Below are positions 41,691-54,024 of a stretch of DNA of 64,000 nucleotides, piece after piece. The stretch lies in the NCBI RefSeq assembly GCF_029784135.1, contig NC_073744.1, forward strand, positions 80,393,935-80,457,934. The letters run 5' to 3'. This DNA comes from Toxorhynchites rutilus septentrionalis (Eukaryota > Arthropoda > Insecta > Diptera > Culicidae). The position numbers and the translations under genes were made by a program. Below the pieces are notes generated by a model. It searched no databases and was not told the DNA's origin. It was given only the letters and a program-made list of their open reading frames with translations. Positions within the stretch are counted from its first letter, which is position 1; each line of letters begins with the position of its first letter.

Positions 41691-44560
41691 AAAATCCGCA
41701 TTTTTAGGTCGGGGGAAAAAGGGGAAAAAAGGAAGCTTGGGGTAAATTTTTCGATTTTGAGTTTTTTCGCGATTCGGGACCAGAAACCCCTTAAAAATCG
41801 ATTGAGACCTATCCGAGGTCCCTAAGTTGAAAATTCAGCAATTTTGTACAAGGCCAATTCAAAAAGTTTATTAAAAAAATTAATAAAACAATTCATAATT
41901 TCGTTTTGTGAACATTCTTCTTCTTGTGCTCAAACTAGTTCACTAGTGTGACAACATACCACAGAAGAGATTTCATCTAACACGAAACCTAGAAAACAGA
42001 TGTTTTCGTAGAGTAAACTTTAAAGGCGTTTTTCTCGGAAACTTGTTTTTACCTTAAGCCCCCTTTCTTCCCGGACGATCATATGGTCAGTGTTTAGTCA
42101 GACCGGACCATGTGACATTTTTCTGATGTTGAGAAAAACGAGCTCGAAGTTTGCCGCTATAAGGGGCCTTCATTGGGCATTCAAAGCAATTTCGATATGT
42201 TATTCCTGCTGTACGCGTGATTTGCCAAATCTGATAAGTTTGGTATGTAGCTTACGTAATGCTTAACCAAATGCAATCAGAAACTCGCGATTTTTGATTT
42301 TGCGATTTGGTCCCCTCTAACTTAACACCGACCATATATGCTATGGCGATAAAAGAGCAGTATGAGCGAGTGAAACAAATGACACATTGCAAATTAGCAC
42401 GCATTAAAGCTTTTTGCATACTTTGCCACATACACGGCCCAGACCGAAAAGGATACAAATTCACGTTTATGGTCTCCTTTTTACTCTTAGAAAACACGAT
42501 CCAATTTCAATTTTATAATTTAACGACCGGAAAAAACACAGATTCATGTTTATGCTTTCCTTTTTACTCATAGAAAACACATGCATACTTTTAAGATCCA
42601 ACTTCATTTTATAATGTGGTGTAATATTCTCACATATCTGAGCAACAGCACCAGTGGCTATGTGGATAGCGTGGTCATGTAAAACAGCTGTGCATTCTAG
42701 CCGGCCTTGGTTTGTTCTCCGTTGACATCGTTAGGACTTTTTTGGTACAATCACAAGCTGACGTTTAGTTTGAGAGAAAAATATGTCAGCTCCCATACAT
42801 ACAAACATTTTATAGCTTTTGAAAAAAAAGTGCTTTTATTTGTTCATTCCACCCTTCAGCGCACAAAGATTAAATATTTTCTGCCAACGTTAGTTTGGGT
42901 GTAGTAAAAAGTATTATTGTATCATTGTTGTACAAAAACACACAAGTTCGTACAAAATATGGCAGATGAAAATGTACGAACAAATGTAAGATAATGTTCT
43001 TCAGGCACGTTTTAACTTGTTCTGTATTTGATACATCTACGCGATCCAATTCAAGTCCAAACATACTCCTCATATTTTACTGTATAGCATGCTTGCACTT
43101 ACGATGCAAGTTCATTTGTGTTCTGAAATTCGTTGTAGCTTGAATGATAATACACTCAACTACTAATTTAATTTAAGAGCTTACTTTAGATTTGAGGAAA
43201 GTTACCAGGTTCATCTACCACACTGATTTTTTTTTTTATCTTTAACTTGCGATTTCAATGTTCTTTTCTTCAAAAAAAAAATACACGCTTAAGTATTACT
43301 AAGAAATTTGTATTAACAACTATCCAAAGCAACCCATCACTTTGAGGTGAATTTCCTCAATTTTTCCCTTGCTGATACTGTACTTTCTAGCGACACCCCG
43401 GTGTGATGAACCCACGCTTTTTGCACAACAAAAACCACATATTTTCGGATACACAAGGGAATTGCTTTCGAAAACACTGCGTTCTCCATTACAAATGCAC
43501 CAGGTCAAGCAGACATGTAAAAATGTCAAAAAACAAACAATCGAGGGGTCTTCCGATGGAAACGAACATGTCGATTCTCGGAATGAGCAATTCCTTCTAT
43601 CACTGTTTTTTTGTGCAATACCAGTTGATTTCTTGTTTTTCAACACATTGAGCACCGAATTGTTCTTGCTACCTTTTCCATTCAGCCCGCGTTGCCCAAT
43701 ATCAGTGTCGGTTCCCGCCCGCACAGATATTTTTTTTGGGTAGAAACAGATAGTCAGAAAAATCGTTACTTTCGTATTAGCGTCACCGGAGCATACAATA
43801 GATAGCAATTACTTAACCGGGCAAACGTATGCCGTCCGACGCTCGCTAACGCTCGATCGGACCTAACTAAAGGATCGTCTCCTATGTTTCAAACTAACCG
43901 GGAAATCGATGGAACACAGGTTTCTTTGCGAAAGGCCACCGCTTCCGACGGCGGGTCGACGGTAGAAGGTAGTCACATATCGTAAAACATCCAAAAACAA
44001 ACTAATGTTTTCAATTATTTCTTTTTTATGTAACTGTCAATCCCAGTGATCGACCTTTTTCCTAGCGAAAAGCCCAACGTCAATCCCAAGGGATCGACAC
44101 GGGGTTCAACGTGTTAAGTAAACTATTTTTTCCGTATTCCATGAGTGCGACATTAAAAATGATATAAGTGAAATACATGACAAATCACGGCGTGTTTACT
44201 TCAACTTGGACCAAATAAATGAAAGAAAAATGTGAGGCAATATTTTGCCTAACAGTGTATTTATTTTTTTACGAGTTGTGTCGTACGTTTTGCTGTATCC
44301 TAGCACCCTATACATGACATTTTATCCATGTGTTGAATCATATATTTTCAAGTATGTTGCCAGCACTGCACTAAAATGTTGCACATTTTTTAACATGTGA
44401 CTACTATTCACACTTTCGGAATGTAGGAAATTGTGGAGCTTATGATGGGACACTAATGGAACCACGTGAAGGGGAGGAAAATTCAGGCTGATTTTGTATC
44501 GTCAGTTGTTATGCCACATGATCTAGCTGATCTGTCGCACTAGTTTCATGGATCACATTG
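41691..44560. other. intergenic, nothing certain
   Basis: A ~70-bp direct repeat with CTCCTTTTTACTCTTAGAAA lies at 42462-42525 and 42543-42617. A minus-strand open frame of 162 codons (43320-43808) has no motif I recognise, and the opposite strand is open over much of it. A CG-richer segment at 43810-44110 carries the paired strings CAATCCCAGTGATCGAC and CAATCCCAAGGGATCGAC. No gene call is supported. Confidence 0.35.
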
Positions 44561-44589
44561 GTTGCTACTATTTGACCAACCTTGAAACT

Positions 44590-45357
44590 AGTGTTGCCAC
44601 ATTTTAATCTGTACCAGAGGAGTTAAAAATCTTTCCCATCTGTACTTTTTCTTCCAAAAATCTGTACCAAAAATATGTACAATCGAAAATATTCGTTGTG
44701 GAAAAAATATATTTTATTAGAATAAAAAATACTCATCCATTTACTATAAATACTACATTTACATATGCAAGTCTTTCACGTGTTTGATGATGCTTATACA
44801 TATCTATCATGTTTGATCAAATCCTTCGATCTCAAAATAGCGTTCATCGTATCGTTGCCGAGCCGATTTAGAAGCTTGTTTTTGTTGATTATATTCAGAA
44901 AGAAATCCAAGGAGTGAGGCGCAGTGAGAACGTCACAAAGAAGGTTTCGAAGCGCCGAAAATGCAATTGAAACGTCAATTCTTTTTAGATATTAATTTAG
45001 ATATTAAATTTGTACATGCTCGTTTCCTGAAACTGTGATTTCCTTACGGAGTAATTTTAGGGTACGGAATTATTTCTCCAGATCTTGTATATTCCCATCG
45101 TAGGACCCTGGAAACGTCTCTAACACAACGAATTTCGTCCTTATGAAACTGATAATCAATAATTAATTATAATTGCTTTTATGATAAGCAGCACAAAGCA
45201 ATACTGCGGCGTAGAAGTCGTCATGTACCTGAATGTTGCTTTTTTCAAATGTGAAAAAAAAATCATGCTTGGACAAAATCTGTACTCTGTACCGCTCAGA
45301 ATCTGTACCAAAAATAACGAAAAAATATGTACCTTTCCAGATCAATCTGTACGTGTG
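44590..45357 (-). pseudogene. possible hAT-like transposase C-terminal relic in a small element
   Basis: Both sides carry repeated TCTGTACC strings (about 44610-44680 and 45275-45350), as if marking the ends of a unit. Inside, the minus strand reads APHSLDFFLNIINKNKLL followed by NRLGNDTMNAILRSKDLI, reminiscent of the C-terminal dimerisation region of hAT transposases (K-x-R-N-R-L...). No other motif supports it, and alternative explanations are open. Confidence 0.3.
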
Positions 45358-47211
45358 GCTGTGAAATTTTAGAAGTAACTGTTTAGTAGAATGGTTTGAT
45401 CGACCTGAAATGGTATTTTAAATTGTACAATCAGTTGTTGATAATTCATTGATGATTCATTATCGCCCTCGCAGAACAATACCCTAGTCCTATCGTATGT
45501 CACAATTTGTTTCATGTCAATGCATTGAAAATTTACCTCGAACGCTATTTCGGTGGCCTTTTTCGCAATTGACATAGGCTCGACTGCAGTCGATTATATA
45601 CTTGTTGCACCAGTACCATTATTCCACATCTTATAACTACATCCATATATCTTTGGCACCGTATGGAAACAACAACAAGAACAATATTCACAAGTATCAA
45701 ATATCATGCTACTTGTTATTTAGTATTGCCTCAGTGGGATCGCACCTCTAGGAATCGTTCGTATAACGTAAATCAAGAACTAAACAAGCGTTTGTTATAG
45801 CATGCAAACATAGCCATACATAGCTCAAAGCTACTAGAAATATAAACACTTCTCATTATTTTGCGTTATTCTCAAAAAACGCTTCTGTTAATATTAGCTG
45901 GCCTCGAAAAAAGTTGCATTACTTTCTCATGCTCAAGAGAAGCGCAGCTGTCATCCTTAATGGAGAAAGTTTTGCTACTGGCGAGCGAAACCAAATCACA
46001 TTCAAAATTCCAGAACGACATTTACTTTCATGGTAACTAAATAAACGAAATAATCTCTTTCTGTTAATCTCAACAACTTCGAAAATAGTAGCATTGCGGA
46101 ATATTTGCCTCAGCAGAGATTCATTACTAATACCCTAGCGCAAATATTTCCCTCCCACTATCTTCCCTCCTTGATTAAATTTATCATCACGGCTGCAAAA
46201 TTTGCACCACCAATGCACACGGGAGCAGATACAAATGGGGTTTCAGCGTAGCGAAGATGCACTATTTTTACGTACGGATTATGAAGCACGCACGTACGCA
46301 CACAAATATCCATATATCGATGGTTTGAAGCATCTAAATATACACACACTTATCTCCGTTTTGCGCTCTTCTCAACAGCCTTTTCTATTATTATAACAGC
46401 CTTTTCTATTAATATTAATATTAATATCCAATACTTCCTACAGAAATCGATTATTAATCGAACGAATACTGCACAACCAATAATCGCAGTGAACGAATAA
46501 TTTACGTCGATTAATCGATCCAAACTCAGAGAGAAAAAAACGTACGGCCGCTGCAGTTTTATCCTGATAACAAATCATTATCTTTGACGCTCCCCTAAGT
46601 TCGTAAACAAAGCTCAATGCCGTCAACATGAACTGAGCTTCGTTTACGACTTTAGGGGTGAGTAAAAGATAATAATAGATTTTCAGGCGGATGAACACTT
46701 TTTTGATTCCATATGGCTTTCTAGCAAATGAGAAATATTAATCTAACTAATTATTTCTCTCAGTGTGGCGATTAATCGATTAATCGATTAATTGGGCCGA
46801 TGATCGTATCGAATAACAAACTGCTGAAAACTATTCGATTAACTGATGAACGATTAATTTCAAAAATCGGGGATCACTACACGGAGACGTAGATTTAAAA
46901 TCTTACGATTTCCCCTTCGTTGCTCGTTGTTGACAGCTCTGTTTGGGAAATCACACAAACGGACAGAACAAATATATGGGGGAATAAGATTGCTTCCAAT
47001 TTTCATCAATTTAAACCATATATAGACAATGGGAAGTAATGTATAGCATATCAAACAAATCTTAGAGAATTTCCGATTCGATTGGTATGTAATTGGTGGT
47101 ATGTGAAAATCCGTTCACAGCAAAAATAGTTATTAACGTTAACTTTATTTCATAAAAACGTGACCTGTTTTCTGATTTGGCACCCTTAATGTAAGACGTA
47201 GTTCTATGTGA
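45358..47211. mobile_element. second copy of the 2.3-kb repeat, inverted and partial
   Basis: The stretches 45358-46060 and 46880-47211 match the reverse complement of 19170-20150 and 17946-18300. Shared blocks include GCTGTGAAATTTTAG, GATATATCTTTGGCACC-like, TTATTTAGTATTGCCTCAGT, and GTTAACTTTATTTCATAAAA with ACGTGACC. The last ~85 bp of the other copy are missing at the 45357 side, where another unit starts. The central part (46060-46880) does not match and contains a hairpin and GATTAATC repeats. The site occupied by a LINE in the first copy is empty here. Confidence 0.7.
46575..46678. repeat. 104-bp imperfect hairpin
   Basis: Two arms of ~42 bp (46575-46615 and 46634-46678) are inverted repeats: ATTATCTTTGACGCTCCCCT pairs with AGGGGTGAGTAAAAGATAAT. 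The loop is about 18 bp. It may be a small MITE nested in the surrounding repeat. Confidence 0.65.
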
Positions 47212-47296
47212 AAAAAAAAGAATTGTTATTAGTTTGATCAATTTTTACGTACTAATGAGTTTTTCGTTTTTATTATTAACCTATATAAAGCAACTA

Positions 47297-49138
47297 CTCC
47301 AACTGACTCCTCAGTCAAGTTTTATGTCTCTATACCATGAGTACCTTACCCATGAAGTGCACCCTTCACCGGGCATCTCCAACCAAGTTTGCGACTTCGA
47401 GACTCGACACATACGATGAGTCTCGAAGTTTTGGCAGGAGTACCCCCGCTTACTCTTCGGTTCACAGAATTATCCTACAGATTTCTCATCCGTTGCAAGA
47501 TCATGAATCCATTGGTGATTGATAACTTCGAAAATCTACTCCAACTGACTCCTCAGTCAAGTTTTATGTCTCTATACCATGAGTACCTTACCCATGAAGT
47601 GCACCCTTCACCGGGCATCTCCAACCAAGTTTGCTTCCCATACTTTTGCAATTCCTCTGTCAATTTTGATCTGTCCATGCGACAAAAGATCCATGGAATC
47701 CCAGATCATCTACGCTCCGATTACATTCCGGTGATATTTTCGGCAGAATATGGGAAAGTTAGATCTGATAAAATGTTCTTTACTGACGGTTCATGCATAA
47801 ACGGGTCCACTGGCTTCGGCATCTTCAATGAAGATTCCAGTGCCTCTTTCAAACTCAAAGATCCTTGTTCCGTGTATGTCGCTGAACTGGGTGCGATATA
47901 TTACGTATTAGGGATCATTGAAACATTGCCCATCGACCACTATTTTATTTTTTCAGACAGTCTCAGCTCAATAGAGGCAATCCGCTCAATGAAAGTTGAT
48001 AAACGCTCATCTTATTTCCTAACAAGAATAAGACATCTATTGAGTGTTTTGGTCGAAAAATTATTCAAGATTACCTTAGCATGGGTTCCCTCTCATTGCT
48101 CGATTCCGGGGAATGAGAAAGCGGACTCGCTAGCTAAGGTGGGCGCTTCAGAAGGCACACTTTTTGAAAGGCAAATTACTTATAACGAATTTTTTCACAT
48201 TCCTCGTCAGGACACACTCGTTAGTTGGCAGCGCATGTGGAGTGAAGATGAGTTCGGTCGTTGGTTACACACGATTATCCCTAAGGTTAAGGAAAGCTTG
48301 ATTTAAGGGATTGAATGTCGGTCGTGATTTCATTCGCGTGATATCTCGGCTTATGTCCAATCACTACAACCTAAACGCGCATCTCTATCGAATTGGGCTC
48401 GCAGCAAACAATCTTTGTGATTGTGGCGATGGCTACCACGACATCGAGCATATTGTCTGGTCGTGTATCCGGTTCCATGCTGCTCGCTCTCAGCTCTCTA
48501 GAGCACTGAGAGCAAAAGGCAGACAATCGGATATCCCCGTCCGGGATATCTTAGGTAGCCGTAATCCTGATCTTCTGCTTCATCTATACCTGTTCCTCAG
48601 AAACGCCGATGTCAACGTTTAATGATGTTTCCTTCTTTGTGTCCCTGTTTCGTATCCCTCCTATCCGATCTATAAACTTTTACTTAGTCGCGGCAATACA
48701 TACACACACTCTTTACAGATACACGGGCCAAAGGTTGTGCAGTCCACTGATGATTCAACAAAAGCCAAAGGTTGTACCGCTCATGACAACTCTACACGAG
48801 CTGATGATTGCGCCGGCTAGTGACCATTCTATCCTGGATTCCTCGAGAAGACGCACCACGCTAGATATGGGGTACAGACTAGGGGGGCGTTGCTGATTAA
48901 TGGTCAGCTGCATCCCAATAGGAAGTATCCCGTGTCGGGCACAGGTACAGATCATTGAAGACAGCAACATCACAATTACGAAAACACTTGTAATACTAAC
49001 CTCGAGCCAACCGCGAGTAATCGGTTACATATTACTAACATAGTTATAAGGCAAACATTGTCGAAATATTGAACTCCCGGCCCCGTCAGGTTGACGCCAT
49101 ATGAGCCTTAATAAAAATATATATTTTGGATAAAAAAA
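47297..49138 (+). mobile_element. I-type LINE, 5'-truncated copy with 5' duplication
   Basis: The copy covers the end of ORF2 with the whole RNase H domain, the C-terminal region, the 3' UTR and poly(A). A 10-bp duplication AAAGCAACTA flanks it (47287-47296 and 49139-49148). Its first ~95 bp (47297-47391) repeat internal sequence (about 47541-47634) almost exactly, as though reverse transcription switched back on the template before completion. It is nearly identical to the 28.3-kb copy where they overlap. Confidence 0.9.
47402..48622 (+). pseudogene. I-type LINE ORF2: RNase H domain and C-terminal region
   Basis: After EVLAGVPPLTLRFTELSY the frame reads SDKMFFTDGSCINGSTGFGI (RNase H Asp), VYVAELGAIYYVL (Glu), FIFSDSLSSIEAI (Asp) and WVPSHCSIPGNEKADSLA (His/Asp), the complete RNase H catalytic set. 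Near 48290 the sequence KVKESLI and a stop replace about 40 bases of the other copy, and the frame resumes at 48311 with NVGRDFIRVISRLMSNHYNL, CDCGDGYHDIEHIVWSC and the natural end LRNADVNV. An RNase H domain in this position is typical of I-clade LINEs; mosquito MosquI is a likely relative. Truncated and with an internal rearrangement, it is inactive. Confidence 0.88.
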
Positions 49139-49148
49139 AAAGCAACTA

Positions 49149-51900
49149 GTTCACAACATGTATTTGCACATCATAGTGCGCCCATGTAAGATACACACGC
49201 TCAGCAATGTAGCGGAACGACTCGTTGTGCTCGTGTTCGGGCCGTGCTGCTAGGAATTAAATCGTACAGCAAGGGGTCAACTCATGTCTGACATACAGCT
49301 TTTCTGTTCAGCTGTCTTTGTCCAATTTTTTTCGCTTCAGATTGCATTCTCAGAATATGCACAAAGCAAGCATATTGCAAAGCTTGCATTGATGCACAGG
49401 AGCAAAGCAAGAGTTAGTTATTATAAAGTTCGAGAAAAAATATTTATTTTTCAGCAGAGGATTTTCTCGAGGTGAAACCGCTTCAAAAGAAGAGTTGTGA
49501 AGGAAAAATATCAAACCGCATTACAGTTCTGATCCTTGTCGTTCAATTTCGGTCTTAAATCCAAGGTGGAGACTCGACAAAAAATACATCGCATCGGTTT
49601 CTATACCGTTGAGTTGAGAGTGATTGTATATGATTGAATAACACATGAGTATAGTTGCTTTTCTGCGTTGTCAGATGTAGTTAAATGTGGTGGTGGCACG
49701 GAAATAGAATCAACTGCAGTGTGTGTCATTTGTGTGTCTAGAAGAAGAAATGTATACTGGATGCAGGACGTACTTTGGTAATAAGGACACAAATCTCGAC
49801 AATAATGGATAATTAATCAACTATCTTGAGCTATTTCTACAAAACCACGCAAACCATCGGACATTCTCAGGTTGATGGCTACTACTTTCTACTAAAGAAT
49901 TATTTCAAAAATGTTGATGCCTTCTAAAATAGTAACGGAAGTAATAAAAAGCGGTTGATTTTTATATTTTTTCTACCAAAAGGAAGGTTGTGCAAATTTT
50001 AGTGTGTGTGTTCAGGCTTATTGGTGACTTTTCCTGATCGATCAGTCAATTTTCGCGAATTCTTTCCGGATTGAAAGTGGCATCAAAGCGCGGTACATTT
50101 CAAGCCGCTACGGTTGCAGTAGTATAATTTGTGAATCAATTTTATGGGTAATGGTGTTTTTGGGAGTGTTAGAGATGTAATTTGCTAAGAGACACTGAAA
50201 GCAGTTTACTTCAAATGATACCAGAGAATTATTACACATTATATGTGATCTAAAATCTCTGGTTTCTTTCGAATCACTTCCTGCGCTGCAAAATAATTCA
50301 ATGAAATGGCGCACTCAAGCTATTTTTGGTGACACCTTGAAATGTGTATTCCGAGCAAACCCGAGCAAATCGATTTTCCTGGCTGATGTCTTGGAAGGGG
50401 CGGATTTGTCTTTCCTTCTCGCATCGTTCTCACCAAAAATAACACCGCAAAAATCACAACAAGTCCATTGAGGTACTATCTCGTTCTAGCAGAGTTAGAT
50501 TTGACACATTTTTGGCACAATCCAATCGCGTTGTTTCGTTGACTCGCAACGATTATGGATTTACCCCAAGGGCGGATTTACCTTTGACCTTGTCAATACG
50601 AATACGTGCGTGATGCGCCGATTTCCATTCCTGGTTCGAAAAACTCATTTACCCCCATATTCTTGCCAGTGCTAGAGCATCATCCCGGTAAAAATGTAGT
50701 TCAAACAAAAGGTACACTTGATTTTGAGCATTGTTTTGAGTTGGCGCCCCGAGACGAACCAAGCCGACGGCGACCACCAATCAGCATAAACATGAAGTGT
50801 GAATTCGATATCATCCATCATTTTCATCTGACGTTGGATGGGAGGGGTGTGTGTATGTATATTTATGTGAACCTGCCAAAACACAATTAGCGTTGGTATT
50901 GTTCCGAGCGCATGGTCCGCTTTTGGTACCGCGACGCCGTGATATTGCTGTTGCTCTGTTGCTTCGCTTTCTGTCATCTCATCAGCAACGTGCCGATGGA
51001 TCTATATGATTAAGATGATTTTTGGAAAGCGATTTTCGCCTAATGAGCTGCCAAATCATGAACTAGTCGGCTATATTTATATTTTTGTTGCTGTTTAGTT
51101 GTGGCCAATTGGACGACGTGGTGCCCTTAACCCGCATGGGAAAATATCTCTGAGTTAGGTTTTTTTTCACGAAAATTTTCAACAATTTTCAACTTCCCTT
51201 TGCTGCGAATGGTCTTAAATACTTAGGCGAGATGAAGCGCACGAATTCATTTCCCGCTTCAGCTTTGTGATCCTTCCTCTCGTTCGCAGAAACCATCTGC
51301 TGTCGGTTAACCATTCCTTTTTTGAGGGATGAATAACAAGCTCGTTTTTTCAGCATTGCGGCGATAGCTCCATGAGGATGGAACTCACAAGCACACGCGC
51401 GACCGGAATTCAGCCCAACAGAGCGCTAAATTTGCATAAGTATGTCCATATTTACGGCCACCACTAACAGAAGCAACAGCGGTAATAGCATCTATCAGAG
51501 GTAATAAAAAAAATACTACATAGTCTTTTCGTCCTCGGTCGCGAGATGTGAATGTTAGGTGAACAAGTGAGACTGATCTTGATATGGTACGGCTTATTCG
51601 AAATATATATATTTTTATATAGGAAACAAAGATAAAAACTGCATTCATTCCATTGCGAAACGAAACTTAATGCGCAATGAGATTTGTCTTTTCACTTACA
51701 TTCGGGCGTCTGTCTTCGCAGAATAAAAAAAAAGGGAAGCAAATAAAAAAATATCCTGTATTCGGAGTTCATTTAAGAACATACTAAAACTATTTAGCAA
51801 ATACTTCGGTTGAACTCTATTCTCTAAAATGTTGTGCTTTCATAATTACAATTGCATCTGTATGACCGGATTAATGTGGTTATTGCGTGATTATCATACT
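49149..51900. other. intergenic, nothing recognised
   Basis: No transposon or gene signature was identified apart from a short segment near 49335-49410 that also occurs inverted at 24780-24870. Open frames around 50606-50977 overlap on both strands and have no motifs. Confidence 0.35.
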
Positions 51901-51904
51901 TTAG

Positions 51905-52165
51905 ATTCCGATCATGATTTGGGATTTCAGATTCTAAACTCTAAATTTATGATTCAGATTTAAATCCTAGGCCACAAATTCCATAAACCAGGCCACAGAA
52001 CCCAGATTGCGAATCCATGTAGTGGATTTAGTTTCCAGAATCCAAAATGTTCACATGCCCATTGAAAATTATGGTTGTGGGGTTCAAAATTCAAATTGCT
52101 AAATCCGATTCCGGACCCAAATTCTTCATACAGATGCTAGATTCAAATTCCATTTATCTTTGATC
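51905..52165. repeat. degenerate GATTC-rich low-complexity tract
   Basis: Variants of GATTC, AGATTC, AAATTC and GAATCC recur every 8-15 bp on either strand over about 260 bp, for example CAGATTCTAAACTC, CAAATTCCATAAAC and CTAGATTCAAATTCC. It looks like a decayed short-unit tandem array. Confidence 0.6.
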
Positions 52166-52254
52166 ATAAATCTCCGATATTAGGTCGGCTTTGGAACCTT
52201 TGACAGCAGTTTGTTTACTTAGTCTTTCTCTTGAAATAATGCAGAAAAAAATCG

Positions 52255-52380
52255 AGGGGTTGTATCCGAGACACGACCGCTTAGAACATAGGACTACGCA
52301 ATCTTTTTTTTTAATTTGTTGGTTTATCATTTAGGATATTATTTAATAATACGTCGGAATTTCATAAATAACTCTTTAGT
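52255..52380 (+). repeat. terminal fragment of the 2.3-kb repeat family
   Basis: CGAGGGGTTGTATCCGAGAC, ACGACCGC, ATAGGACTACGC and GGATATTATTTAATAATACG follow the same order as the right end of the 17946-20232 element (reverse complement) and the fragment at 29662. It is more diverged. Confidence 0.5.
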
Positions 52381-53849
52381 AAAAAGTTCCGGGGACCCTG
52401 ACAAGATTTAATGGCTTGCGTGGTTTTGTAGAATCATTTCGAGAAGAAACGATTCATTTGTTGCCTTTGCGAGAATGACCGTTTATGAAAAATCGTTTCT
52501 CCATTCTCGGTCAAAACCGTCAACAAAGCTAGCTTGTAGTGTAGTGTGGTGGAATCTAACGTCCGGTCTTATCCTTCTCGGATTGGAAGTAAATCATCCC
52601 ATGATGCGATCTTTAAAACTGACGAGAATTAAAAGAAAATGGGCGGGTTATATCTATGATATAAAGCCAGGTTGACCTGGGACTACCGTTCGCTTAGTGA
52701 TCGTTTGTTTCTATTGATTTAATTATTGATTGAGTTAAATAATTTTCGAATTCAATTGAATTCAACATATTTGATGTGAAAGTAAAGAATGTGAACAAAT
52801 GCTATGTAATGTAAGGAACCTGGGTTTTGATGGCTGTGTTAGGGAACATATATCGGTGGGAGCAAAAGTTCCCGCAACTTGCATGTATTTGCAATACCAA
52901 TTCCCCCAGGTACCTTGGTTTTGATGGCTGTGTTGGGGAAACCGTAAATTAGACCAACCAAAACGAGGCATTTTAGGCGTAGATAGCGCTTGAAATTATT
53001 TAGTTATTCAATTGCTTATCTCAAGAATATAACATTTTATTAATTGTGATAGATGCGTAAAAAAATCCTATCAATTGATACAAACATCTTGCCGATCTAT
53101 TAAGAAATGTTCGAGTTATAAGCATTCGAAATCTTTCATTTTTCCTGCAAGTTCTGTGTTTAGATTTTCATTTTATCCCCCATATATTCCGGTTAGACGC
53201 AGTCCCACGTCAAAATTAACTCTCCCGAAGTCACCCAGACTTTCCCGGTGAAGCCGTTCTGAACCACCAGTAATTGAACTCATTCCTAAAGGCATACACA
53301 TTGACAAGCTCTCATTTGTGTCATTAAAAAACGGGCTCGACCCATCCTGCAGCATGGCCTGAAGGATTGATGGTTCCAAGACAATGTGTCCCAAAAATTT
53401 CGGCACCTGCTTCTGGCCCTGAGCGCAATAAACTAAGCATATTGGAAGCCCCTTATCGAAACGTCACAGTAGAGTCTCTCCTGCCTGCGTTCTTCAGTCG
53501 ACCTGAACTTGTGCTTGGGTGTGGAAAGTAGTTGTAGGTAGCATCAACATCCATTCAATTCGAATAGTTCACTGCCGATAATATCAGTCACTTTCAGCAC
53601 TTCTATGTCAGTGCGATTGACCAACACACAACTCCGGCAACAACTCCCAGTTTCAAAATATCGCAACTCATTCGCATTCGTATTCCAGACATGAAAGTCG
53701 TCGTGGTAAAGACAGGGATTTTCCACAATCACACATAAGACGAGTATTTACTAACAGGAACACAAGCTATTCCTGATAAAATCTACCATTCCAGTCTGAC
53801 TTGTAATAATTCTGACAAAAAATGTGCGCTGTTTACAGGATGTTCAATA
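52381..53849. other. intergenic, nothing recognised
   Basis: A ~25-bp string with TTTTGATGGCTGTGTT is repeated at 52826 and 52918. Minus-strand frames at 53173-53406 and 53544-53732 show no known motif. Confidence 0.35.
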
Positions 53850-53893
53850 AGTACGAATACAACTTTCGGGACAGAAGTTCTACGTAGCCAGTT

Positions 53894-54024
53894 TTTTTTT
53901 TATTAAATCGTTTATTTTTACAGGCTCAGTTACATAAGTTTAAGGGAGCCAAACTCCTATCTGTATAGTTACAAGTATACATAAACATTTTTTATTAATT
54001 CTAATGTTAATGAAGTAGAGAACA
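53894..54024 (-). mobile_element. 131-bp 5'-truncated LINE 3' end
   Basis: On the minus strand it reads TGTTCTCTACTTC to CTGTAAAAATAAACGATTTA and ends in poly(A) (T-run at 53892-53900). A 10-bp duplication GTAGCCAGTT flanks it (53884-53893 and 54025-54034). The family is not one of the other LINEs in this window, judging by its 3' UTR (GAGTTTGGCTCCCTTAAAC). Confidence 0.8.

Noticed and set aside
43320..43808. 162-codon open frame on the minus strand
   Set aside because: No recognisable motif, no splice or promoter context, and the opposite strand is open across much of it. Not supported as a gene.
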